Part shown: positions 16,124 through 25,739 of the stretch, one piece after another
How the letters are laid out: every line of letters begins with the position of its first letter
Position numbering within the stretch: the first letter of the stretch is position 1
Source: Ceratopteris richardii
Lineage: Eukaryota > Streptophyta > Polypodiopsida > Polypodiales > Pteridaceae
DNA: 64,000 nt
Assembly (NCBI GenBank): GCA_020310875.1
Contig: CM035414.1
Span: forward strand, 199,333,260 to 199,397,259
Reading direction: 5' to 3'
Notes under the pieces: generated by a model
What the model was told of the DNA's origin: nothing
What the model saw: only the letters and a program-made list of their open reading frames with translations
Database searches by the model: none
Program-made: the position numbers and the translations under genes

Positions 16124-19100
16124 TCATATGTTTTCATTATTGCCATCATTTTGGTAAGACATCAATATAGTGTCATCTTCATTATCCTTATTGATTTCAT
16201 TTATTTCTTCTATTGTTAAATCTATGTTCTCATGAATCACATCATCTATTGGTGGATTAATATCTATTTCTGGTAATTCCTCCTCCTCATCAGTAGAATC
16301 AGCATGTAGAGAATTATCCTCTTCATCAAAAAGATTAGTATCATTATCACGTATAATGAGTCTAATTTCTATTCTAGATGTTGATGTATCAGTATTTGAT
16401 GCTAAATCATCAAGAGGACTTTCTTCAATCTCTCTAACAATAAACTGTTCAAACAATGACCTACCTCTAGGTTGCACATGAATGACTTGCCACCAAGGAT
16501 GAGCATCTGGGTTTTTATAAAAAGATGCTTGTTCAATATGCCTAGGAAGAATATATGGTTCTTTAGTAGATCGCATTACCTTGGAAGAATCAATTGCCCA
16601 AAACCCAGATAATTCCTTTCTTATTGTAGAATTACTACCTTTATACTCCGCTCGATACCAGTCAACCTTCAAAATGACCTATCAAAATATATAACAACAA
16701 AAACGTCCCATTATTAGGTGCTTAAAAAAATAACTAACTCTAAAAAATATATATAAACTTTTTTCTACCTATTTGAATGTACGAAATGAAATTTCGTAGA
16801 TACCAACAATAGTTCCTACGTAACCAAGTTCGCTATCTATAAGGTTCATGTCTTTTGAGCTAGCACATGATAGTTGCTTGAAACAAGAAACAATACTAGA
16901 ATCCTCTGTTTTACGTAAAGAATCAATGGCTTTGATTCTAATATGCTATCCAAAAGCCCACATATTAGTGAGCATTTGAGCCTGCAAAATAAATTCAATT
17001 AGTAAATAGAAACTAACATACATATGTGAAAAAAATAAAATATATATTTTAATAAAATTACCTTTTGTTCACAACCTATCATTAACTCTCTTTGCTCATC
17101 TGAGATTTCTTCATTATTTGCGTTGGCGCGTTGCAAACGACTATATAGCCAATCCGTGAAAGCAGGTATATCTATAATCTCATTGTTATCGAGATTACGT
17201 CTAGATCTTTTGTTTTTTCGCCTTTTACTTTGGAGACTTTGAAGTTCCTCGTACTCGCTAAGGAATGCTTGCATGCATTCGCTATTATATGCTACAAAAG
17301 TAGAAACATCATTTTTTTCTTGAAATGTAAATAAGAATGGAACCCCCTTACCTAATAATACCTCATTTGTTATTTTTGAAGAAGACTCATTGGTCCATGC
17401 ACGTGGAGCTTCTTCATGAACTCTTTCAAGGTACTCACTAACGTAATACATGCACTCTTCAAGCATCCAACCCTTTGCCATGGATCCTTCTGGTTTTGCT
17501 CTTTGTCGCACGTAACCTTTTAGTATTCCCATAAATCGCTCGACCCAAAACATCCATCGAGTGTTGACAACACCAGCAATCTCTATCTCATCTACAAGAT
17601 GGACTAGTAAATGAACTTGAATATCAAAAAATGAAGTAGGAAGTTCTTTTTCCATCAAACATAGTAGCTCTTTGCATTCACGTTTTTTTTGTGGGATCGA
17701 ATTGTTATCGATCTCTCTGGATGTAATCCACCTATACAAATCATAAAAACAATTGTAAAGAAGTTAATTAAAAAATAAAAGATATCCAATATTCATACAT
17801 ATTAAATATAAAAGTATCATAATTACCTTATAAGTGATCCAAGACGATAGATCACATCTCGTACTCCTTTCGTTGTACATCCATCGATAACCAAAGGTAA
17901 AATATGTTTCAAAAAGTTATGCCAGTCATGGGTCTTTAATCCAGATAAGCTCTTATCATCCATAGTAAACATGTTTTGAAACGATGCTCCATATCCTGTA
18001 GGAGTCTTGATCAATTGAATTCTATTGTTGATAGTCTGTATCTCTTTTGTTGTAAGTACCCAAGGAGCAGATGCATAACTCGTTTCTTGTCGATGTCTAT
18101 CAAAAACTGGCCATAACTTTGGTTTGGATTTTTGATCTTTCAAATCATTCCTTGATGTTGTGGTATCTTTTAGTCCAAGAAGATGCTGCCATAGTGAATA
18201 ACTAATACTTTTGAATATATGCATAGGATCAAGAAGATGACATACTTTTAACTCTTTCCAATACTCCAAAGAATACCATATTGATATGTTCTCTGCGAGT
18301 GCCAATCTCCCTTTACCTCTGTTCACATACTCATTATCTGAATCATCACTGAAGATTTCTGCTTCTGGATCTATCAGAGGTCCATTTGTCCATTTTTTAT
18401 ACAAATCCATAGGCATCATAGGTTTTGGATACTGGCCTGTTTCAAGCTTTCCATTAGAATGTATCGCTTCTCTTTTAGATCTTAATGGATGATCATCAGG
18501 CAAGAATCATCGATGTCGAAGATAAATATTTTTGTTGAGATTCTTACTATAGATTGATCTCAAACAATCACCACAATATGGACAAGCTTTATAACCCTTA
18601 GTAGATATTCTTGCATCATGGAAAATGATAAAAATATAATTAGATTAAAGCATATTTATTTACATGCATATTGAATTAAAAAATAACATCAATACCTGAA
18701 CAAACGCCATATCCAGGAAAATCGTGAATAGTCCAAGCCACAATACCACGAATCGTAATATGTCTTTCATTGATGCTTTTCAATACATCAATGACATTAA
18801 TACCCCTCCATAACTCTTGAAGATCGTCAATGAGAGGAGCAAGATATACATTCATATCTTTAACTTGTCTTTTGCCTGGGATTAAAAGTGAAAGCATTAA
18901 ATGTTCCTTTTTAATGCTAAGCTATGGCGGAAGATTGTAGTTTATGACTACCACTGGCCATGTTGACCATTTACTGGATTTCATGGAGAATGGATTAACC
19001 CCATCTAATGCAACTCCTAACTTTAGATTCTGTGGATTTTGTGCAAATTCAGGCCATGTAGAATCAATATGCTAAAAAGCAACACTATCATGAGGAATTC

Positions 19101-19489
19101 TGACTATTCCATCAGTACTTTTGTGATCATGTCCCCAAGTCAAAAGCTTTGATAATTGGGGGCTTTGAAACATATGTCTAATCCGTGGAGCCAATGGAAA
19201 ATGTCTCAATAACTTTTTCGGGATTTTATATTCTTCACCCTTATATCAAGGAGATTGACATTTGGGACATGTCAAAGAGTCTGCATATTCACCTCTATAT
19301 AAAATACAATCATTAGGACATGCATGTATACATTGATAATCTATACCAAGATTGTTGATTATCTTCTTCATTTCATCATGTGAGGTAGGAAGAATATTCT
19401 GACTTGGTAAAAACTTTTCAGATAATAACCTGTAAGTTTATCAAAAAAAGATATATGAAAAAAGGTAAATAAATATATATACATATATA

Positions 19490-19958
19490 CATGCACGTTT
19501 TTATTCTTACTTTAGATAAGGTAAGAACAAGAACTTGAATTGAATAGATACTTTTTGTCCACGCATCTTTTAAAACTATTAATGCATCTTTCAAAATATT
19601 TACGCAAAACAATCGTATCCTGTCAATTCACACATATGTTCATATAATGGTGACCTAGATGAATCGCATGCACAGAGGTTACTCAAGATAGAGCAGGATT
19701 TCTCGGGTATGCAGTAAACCTCTTGCATGTCAATGATGAGCATCTGAACTTTAGGATACAAAGTGGACTACTCCATTATAATCAGATTGTTGTCTCTTGA
19801 GTAACCTCTGTGCATGCGACTCATCCAGGTCACCATTGCAAATATTTGGAAAGATGCATTAATAGTTTTAAAAGATGCGCGGACAAAAAGTTTCCATTCA
19901 ATTCAAGTTCTTGTTCTTACCTTATCTAAAGTAAGAATAAAAACCTGCATGTATTTAT
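19490..19958. repeat. Foldback (inverted duplication) in a TNP2 intron
   Basis: The arms at about 19490-19689 and 19795-19958 are reverse complements, sharing for example ACTTTAGATAAGGTAAGAAC and ATGCACAGAGGTTACTCAAG. They enclose a loop of about 105 bp. The left arm has an extra segment of about 43 bp (near 19600-19645). The structure lies wholly inside the intron 20075-19430. It could be a MITE-like insertion or a local inverted duplication. Confidence 0.8.
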
Positions 19959-19967
19959 ATATATTTA

Positions 19968-19971
<4 letters not shown>

Positions 19972-20053
<82 letters not shown>
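19972..20053. repeat. (TA)n microsatellite, about 80 bp
   Basis: Pure TA dinucleotides in the same TNP2 intron, next to the right arm of the foldback. Confidence 0.97.
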
Positions 20054-20055
<2 letters not shown>

Positions 20056-20571
20056 TAGAAAATTGAAATTTATACCTTAATAGTGTCGAAACAGATACAT
20101 TACTCCATCCAAAACGATTTTGAAGGTTGAGAATAAGTAAGCTGGCATTTAGTCGTGTCAAATGACTTCCTTCATATACATGCTTTAGACATTCCTCTCG
20201 AAGATATTTCTCATTTTTAGAAATATCCATGCTCTCACTGTCATTTTGATACCAATCCTCAATAAAATCTGTCATGCCATCATCTTCATCATTGTCACAC
20301 AAATCTTGTACTTTATCATCTTTTGAATATAGATCTTTCAACTTTGCATATTGCACAGGCTTAGTTTTGCATAGCCTCCTCATGGAAGCTTCTGATAAAT
20401 GAGGTCTTACTGGTAATTGTGAATGTTGTGGATGAATATCATCAACATCATACGTTGGAATCTACACATATAAATAAAACTCATTAGTATTCCATAATGA
20501 TAAAAATTAAACTTCAAATATAAAATTAAGTATATAAGTTATTAAATATGGATAGAAAATTTTTATTCTCT

Positions 20572-23500
20572 CTAGCTAAAAGGTGCTCTTGGAGGTCTAC
20601 GCCATCCATAATTCACTAATAGTTCATCACCAGCATGTAATGTAGTAATAGCATTGACAACTATGTATCTTGATACATCTCTACTCATGTATGGTGATTC
20701 ATGACTATTTTCACGCTCCTCAAATGTGCAATTAGTCCTTGAACTATTATGTAACCCTCGACTACTATTTATTAAACCTGCTATATTTCCATGTGTGTAA
20801 GGTCTTCCATCAATATATAATCTTTCATTTTTTGCATGTAAAATTCTTCTACTAGTAAGAGATGCTGCGTTCAAGCATATTCCATAAGTACTCATGCTTT
20901 GAACATAACGTGAAAGTCGATGCCAATCTCCCCATCCATATATAGGACCACAAAATGACATAAGAGTGACTTCAAAGTTCGGAGGCACATACAAATCCTC
21001 TACAATAAAGAGACCACGACCAGCATTAGTAATAGTGGATGGAGCAATCATATAGCGATTACCCCAAAAGTTGAAAACCTCTCCATCTAAAGGAAGTGGT
21101 CCTCTATTCCATCCTCCATATCTTCTTCTATCATATGTTTGTACTAAAGAACGATCACGAGCTGGCAATGGATAATCTCCAGCCGTTTCATTCTCTAAAC
21201 CAGGAGGTAGAGGATTTCTAGAAACCTCTGCTTGTAATTGATGAACAGCAAGTCCATGATGTGTACGAGGTATATTAACATTATGAGAAAAATCATCATC
21301 ATCATCATCGAGAAAGTATTCCTATATATCAATAATAATTTGATTTTATACATGGTTTTTAAATAAAATAATGACATTAATATACATAGAAAATACATAC
21401 CCAAGCATTATCACGTTGACTAGGTGATGGTGCATGCTCAAAAGTACCATACTCTGCCTCATGTTGAATACATTCCAATCGTGGTCTTCGATACGTGCCA
21501 TAACAAGAGTTACACCAACATATAATATGCTCTTGATAGTAAAATTCATCATAATTCCTATCGGAGGACACATGTGAAGTCGTTGCATGGGTAGGAGGTG
21601 GTGGAGTACCCTCTGATTGATCAGAATCTGCACATCATAAGAAACATAAAAAAAAATATAAGTTATGTATCCATCAAATATAGTTAAAATAAAGATTTCA
21701 TATACTTGCAGTATAAAGTCGTTGCACGATGAGGAGACGGTGGTGGAGTTCCATCTGATTGATCAGAATCTACAAATAATGGTATTTGATATTAATAATT
21801 TGATTATCTACATAAATAAAAAATTCACATATACATATTTACACATACACACATATTCACATATACACATTTATACATACACACATATTCACATATACAC
21901 AACTACATATTATTGTGGGATAAATGCATGTATTTTGTATGAATGAGTGTATATGCATGCATGTGTGTGTACGTATATATGTGGATATGTATATGTGTGT
22001 TTATGTTATATGTATGTATATGTGTATATATATACATATATGCATGCGTATATGTTTGCATGTATATGTGTATGTGGGTATGTGTATGTGTATGTGTATG
22101 TGTATGTGTGTGTATATATGTGTATGTATTCTGACTTTTTTTTCTGTTTGAGATTAAATTAAGAGGAGATATTGTATGGTCGAAAAAAATAAGAGGCGAG
22201 CTAACATACCACCTGAGTCGTGGCAGTTTTTTCGTAGACAGCTACGTCTTCAGGAGTCATTTTCTCAGTAGAAGGTACACAAATTAATAGTTTATATTTA
22301 TAATTTTTAGATATTTCAGTAATTTTTTACATTTAATTTATGTATTTTTTTCTTGAATAAACAGGCTGCTGCAAAGAAAAGAGTGGAGTCGGGCCACACA
22401 TCGCACTTAGGCAAAATGGGCCATAATGGTTTTGTAGATACGTTTGTAAGTATATCTGTTATTGTGAGTATATTTTTTATTTTAGTTAAAATGCAAGCAA
22501 CTAATGTTTTTTATTTGTTTCATTGCAGCGAAAGGATTATGGCCGATATCCTACGAAACACGATATCGAGTATGCTACACATTTTGGATATCGGCATTTG
22601 GGCGAGTATATACAAGATCATCCTGATGCCTTTGTGAGTATTTTTAAATTTTATATAATTATTTTGTTGTTATGAATGTTTTAATTATTTTATTGATTTA
22701 TGTTTGTTATATGTAATACAGGAGTATTATGGGGAGACAAATATGGATGAGGTGGAGAGACAAACACAGGAGGGACGATCTCGATCGTCATAGGGTGATC
22801 ATGACGATGAGGATGAGGAAGATCAGGATGATCATGATATTGCTGATGATGATGATGATCATGATGATGCTGATTAGGATTTTAGTTGATTATGACATTG
22901 GATTATATGTATTTACATTGATATATATATATTTTTCTTTATTTTTTTTTTATCTATATATTTTTCATTTCAATTATGTTTTGAATTGTGTGTATAGTAT
23001 TAAGTAATGAAGAGTTTTGTTCTATTGATTGTTATTATTGTTTATATTAAGCATGTGTTTTAATACTTTAATTATATAATTCATTCATATGTGTGTACCT
23101 AAGTGTATATGTATGTGTGTGTATATGTATGTATGTGCATGTGTATGTGTGTGTATATGTATGTATGTGCATGTGCATGTATAAGTGTATATGTGTGTAT
23201 GAGTATGTGCATGTGCATGTGTATGTGTGTGTATATGTATATGCATGTATATGTATAACTCTATGTGTATGTGTGTGTATGTGCATGTATATGTGTATAT
23301 GTATGTATGTGCATATGTATGTGTGCGTATATGTATGTATATGCATGTGCATGTATAAGTGTATATGTATGTATCAATATGTGCATGTTCTTGTGTATGT
23401 GTGTGTATATGTATAACTCTATGTGTATGTGTGTGTATGTGTGTGTATGTGCATGTATATGTGTATATGTAGGTATATGCATGTGTGTGTGCATCTTCCT

Positions 23501-23613
23501 CATGTATAAGTGTATGAGTGCATATCAATAAGTGTGAGTATGGTATGTAATGAAAATAACACAATTCAAATGATCTACAAATAATAGAAATTGTACTTAC
23601 AATTGTTAGCCAT
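20572..23613 (-). CDS. SET-domain protein with N-terminal Cys/His cluster, in CACTA element
   Basis: Exons 23613-23601, 21769-21710, 21627-21401 and 21321-20572 read in phase without a stop and give 349 residues. Residues 6-22 and 26-41 are a duplicated DSDQS/GTPPP segment. Residues 58-89 hold C61-x-C63-x2-C66, C77 and H80 followed by EYGT, like zinc motifs of CACTA proteins outside plants. Residues 105-110 are six Asp. Residues 193-340 look like a SET domain: AGRGLF at 200-205, NIAGLIN at 279-285, NC at 297-298, and GDELLVNYGW at 331-340 with a Tyr where the catalytic Tyr sits. The usual NHS is NSS. SET domains methylate lysines using S-adenosylmethionine; activity is unproven here. It occupies the first-gene position upstream of TNP2 on the same strand. 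The start rests on the ATG in exon 1 with a perfect GTAAGT donor and matching phase. The second intron uses GC-AG (GCAAGT). Confidence 0.68.
21820..22135. repeat. CACAT/TATGTG-rich low-complexity tract
   Basis: ACATATTCACATATACAC words to about 21905, then TGTGTATATGTATG words on the same strand to 22135. The two halves are roughly complementary in base bias, so the region could fold. It is intronic for both the + gene and the SET gene. Confidence 0.85.
23085..23540. repeat. TG/TATG-rich minisatellite in SET-gene intron 1
   Basis: Imperfect repeats of GTGTATGTGTGTGTATATGTATGTATGTGCATG with a recurring ATAACTCTATGTGTATG word near 23255 and 23410. Open frames on both strands are artefacts. Confidence 0.9.
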
Positions 23614-23650
23614 AGTTTTTGCTTGGTTAGCTTCTTGAATAACCTACAAT

Positions 23651-23770
23651 AAAGAGAGAGAAAAGAGAGAGAGAGAGAGAGAGATCTAGAGAGATCTAGA
23701 GAGAGAGAGAGATTTAGAGAGAGAGAGATCTAGAGAGAGAGATCTAGAGAGAGAGAGAGAATTCAAAGAG
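23651..23770. repeat. GA-rich microsatellite with AGATCTAG words
   Basis: GAGAGA runs interspersed with GATCTAGAGA. On the - strand it is a CT-rich stretch just upstream of the SET-gene start codon, as in many plant 5' untranslated leaders. Confidence 0.92.
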
Positions 23771-23954
23771 AGAAAGATGTAGAAAGAGAGAAACAAAGAC
23801 AGAGGGAGACAATAATAGAGAGCTTAAGCAAAACAACAATTCTGCATATACTTGCTTGAGCTCATAAGCGCAGCGCAATTGCAAACGTTGGAGAGCTCTT
23901 CGATCGGATGCATGAAAATGCCGATTGCAGAGCCTCCAACGTTTTAATTTCTTT

Positions 23955-24245
23955 CCGTCAACAGATCGTCGTGTAAGCGATGCTATTCGTCGTCGTATAA
24001 GCGACATTTCTTTAGCGTCGCTTATATGACGGTTTGAACTGTCGCTTATGCGACGCAAAAGAGCGTCGCTTAAGCGACGCCTTGAAGAAGCGTCGTTTAA
24101 GCGACATTGTACGGGAGCATCGCAATCCAAGTCGCAAATACCGTCGTTTTTTGCGTCGTATAATCAACGGTCCGCGCCCGACGCAAATTCCGACGCAAGT
24201 TGCAATTTTATAGCGACGAAATTCTGTCGCGTTAACCGTCGCTAT
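23955..24245. repeat. CACTA subterminal repeats (GTCGC palindromes)
   Basis: Many copies of GTCGCTTAWGCGAC-like words in both orientations, including the perfect palindrome GCGTCGCTTAAGCGACGC at 24063-24080. In En/Spm elements, arrays of short motifs in this position are bound by the accessory transposon protein. The block is CpG-rich, unlike its AT-rich surroundings. Confidence 0.85.
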
Positions 24246-24266
24246 ACGCCCGTATTCCTTGTAGTA
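24226..24266 (-). repeat. Right terminal sequence of the CACTA transposon
   Basis: On the - strand the end reads TACTACAAGGAATACGGGCG, one base from the canonical CACTACAAG start. The next bases (GAA at 24267) begin a sequence, AACTAAAGTTAAAC, that also occurs uninterrupted at about 25045. So 24266 is a good breakpoint. The opposite terminus was not found, so the inverted repeat itself is unconfirmed. Confidence 0.7.
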
Positions 24267-24267
24267 G

Positions 24268-24590
24268 AACTAAAGTTAAACAAAAGTTGAGGTGCTACAT
24301 TAATGGTTGCTCCCCAAGAAAATGCTAAATTAAGAACAAAAAAAAGAAGAAAGGAACAAAAATAGTACACATGAATTAAATGTGGTCTCGAAACCACTTT
24401 TCAAGAGTTTATGCAAGTTGTATGAGGTGGATGCATGAAATATTTGAACTAGTGGTATATTCTAATGAGTGACTAAGTACAAAGTATTTGATTATATATA
24501 TAAGTTGATGCCTAACTTTGAAAGGAATAGATACAAAGGATTGTACATGGAACATCTCTAGATTTCTAGAACGTTAAGCCCACCAACCTA
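24268..24590. repeat. Diverged direct repeat, copy 1
   Basis: Shares order and many exact words with 25043-25355: AACTAAAGTTAAACAAAAG, AACAAAAATAGTACACATGA, TCTAATGAGTG, GTACAAAGTA and GATTTCTAGAA. Identity is roughly 75-80 percent by eye. The CACTA end abuts its left border. Confidence 0.75.
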
Positions 24591-25042
24591 ACACTACTTA
24601 TAACATATGGGAATTCGTTTATGAGGAACTCATAGCAAAGACTTTGCAATATCTGGAAGGTAGTTGCTCATCGACAAGAGTAAGATGCTAGAGAGGTGAG
24701 AAAAATTGAAGAAGATAGAAATTCAATGACTTTGACCTCTGGAAATAATATAGAGGAAAATTGTAAGATTTAATGAGGGAAACTTTCTATTGTGAAGGAT
24801 ATTTTGAAGATATGTGATAGTGATATAAAGAAATGGTTGAGACATCTTCCATTTTTACTTTCCACTCTCAAATACCTACCTGAATGTCTTTTCCCTAGAT
24901 TGAGAACTCCTAGATTCAAGAAAGACGAATGTGAAATGAAGTGGTTCAAAAGTTGAAGGAGTCCCATCTTAAAAATAAACTCTCATTAGAAGTTTAGGCC
25001 TTTTCCCCCTAACGAAAACATTGCAAAGTATCTTCTATATTA

Positions 25043-25355
25043 GAACTAAAGTTAAACAAAAGATGAAGCGCTAATTAATGGGTTCTTCCCAAGATAAATC
25101 TAAATGAAGAACATAGAAAATATAGAAAAGAACAAAAATAGTACACATGAGTTTGTTATCGTCTCAAAACCACTACTCAATAGTATATGCAGGTTGTATG
25201 TGATTGATGCATACAATAATGGAATCGGTAGCATCTTCTAATGAGTGTGTAAGTACAAAGTACTTGAGTGTTTATATAAGATGATGACTAAGGTTGAAAG
25301 TAATAGATATAAAGGATTGCACACGGAACATCTCTTGATTTCTAGAAGGAAATTT
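25043..25355. repeat. Diverged direct repeat, copy 2
   Basis: Second copy of the 300-bp repeat, about 775 bp downstream. The pair could be an old tandem duplication or the ends of a small terminal-repeat element. The sequence between them (24590-25043) holds no recognisable gene, nor does 25355-25740. Confidence 0.75.
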
Positions 25356-25739
25356 CCAACTTATTTTGAAAGTAATAGGCTAAATGAATGCATTTTTTTC
25401 TTGAGTACTATACAATTGGCTTTCTATCAGAATATGCACCTGCACGTGAAAGAAATTTGTGATGAATATGGAAACATTTTTAGAAATTATATTAAAATGT
25501 GTCAAAGGATCTTTGATACTTCTCTCATTGAGATTGCAGGTTGGCTCGATCATGACAATCAACAAGCTTGGTGGGGATGAATGTTGGAAAGAAACCAAAG
25601 AAAATGATGATCCTTACAACTCTACAATGTAGTTATCTTCCCGAGAAAAACTCATGCTCAAATCATTAATGAAATGTTTATCTATGGATTCATCAAGCAA
25701 ATTTACATTAGAACTATTGCAAAGTTCAACTCTCCTTTA

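Larger units (their letters stand above)
16124..20461 (-). pseudogene. TNP2 transposase of the CACTA element, six exons
   Basis: Exons on the - strand: 20461-20076, 19429-18696, about 18615-17827, 17731-17062, 16981-16769 and 16678-16124. Phases agree at every junction except the acceptor near 18615, which is unclear. Domains in order: an N-terminal part with LNLQNRFGWSNVSVSTLLR; a zinc-ribbon-like HACPNDCILYR to CPKC; the Transposase_21 core with DGVNPFSMKSSKWSTWPVVV; the HR-FLPDDHPLR region; a DUF4218-like part (SFFDIQVHLLVHLVDEIEIAG, then RPEGS-type AKPEGSMAKG); a DUF4216-like part (KVDWYRAEYKG, EPYILPRHIEQASFY); and an acidic tail. Six nonsense codons lie at 19246, 19072, 18922, 18507, 16946 and 16769 (lowest coordinate of each). 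They replace expected W, Q, Q, R, Q and Q, all C-to-T or G-to-A type. The reading frame is otherwise whole. Confidence 0.85.
14577..22877 (+). pseudogene. Transposase_24-like (Ptta/En/Spm) CACTA protein, seven exons
   Basis: Exons read as 14577-14785, 14862-15056, 15132-15260, 22166-22274, 22365-22445, 22529-22633 and 22722-22877. All have GT-AG borders and agreeing phases, giving about 327 residues. The middle part (SLETEFG, WSLKWCLKEM, then NIPPESWQFF) and the later KKRVESGHTSHLGK stretch have the layout of plant Transposase_24 proteins, which accompany TNP2 and are thought to bind transposon DNA. The tail is acidic (DDEDEED followed by an Asp/His run). Two in-frame TAG codons, at 22269 and 22791, both explainable as CAG changed to TAG, interrupt it. 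The third intron is 6.9 kb and holds TNP2 and most of the SET gene in antisense. A TTAG acceptor just before the start codon suggests an upstream noncoding exon. Confidence 0.72.
14530..24266. mobile_element. CACTA (En/Spm) DNA transposon, left terminus not seen
   Basis: It contains a Transposase_24-like gene on +, a TNP2 gene on -, and a SET-domain gene on - upstream of TNP2. The right end has GTCGC-type subterminal palindromes and a terminus that reads TACTACAAGG on the - strand, one transition from CACTACAAGG. The left terminus was not found between 10592 and 14577. It may be lost, or may lie beyond the Ty3 element and minisatellite, which would then be insertions within this transposon. 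The interior has at least eight nonsense codons in the two transposase genes and no frameshift that I can see. Confidence 0.83.

Noticed and set aside
16999-17739. An independent host gene at the DUF4218-like exon
   Set aside because: It is exon 4 of TNP2. Both borders are splice sites in phase with the neighbouring TNP2 exons.
19814-20080. A + strand 88-residue frame over the foldback and TA repeat
   Set aside because: It is intronic on the other strand and ends in Tyr-Ile repeats from the TA tract. A similar frame in the left arm is only its inverted copy.
16124-22877. Reassigned genetic code with TAG read as Gln in the CACTA genes
   Set aside because: One replaced codon is Arg and one is Trp, the genes also end in normal stops, and deamination of methylated cytosine explains all cases.
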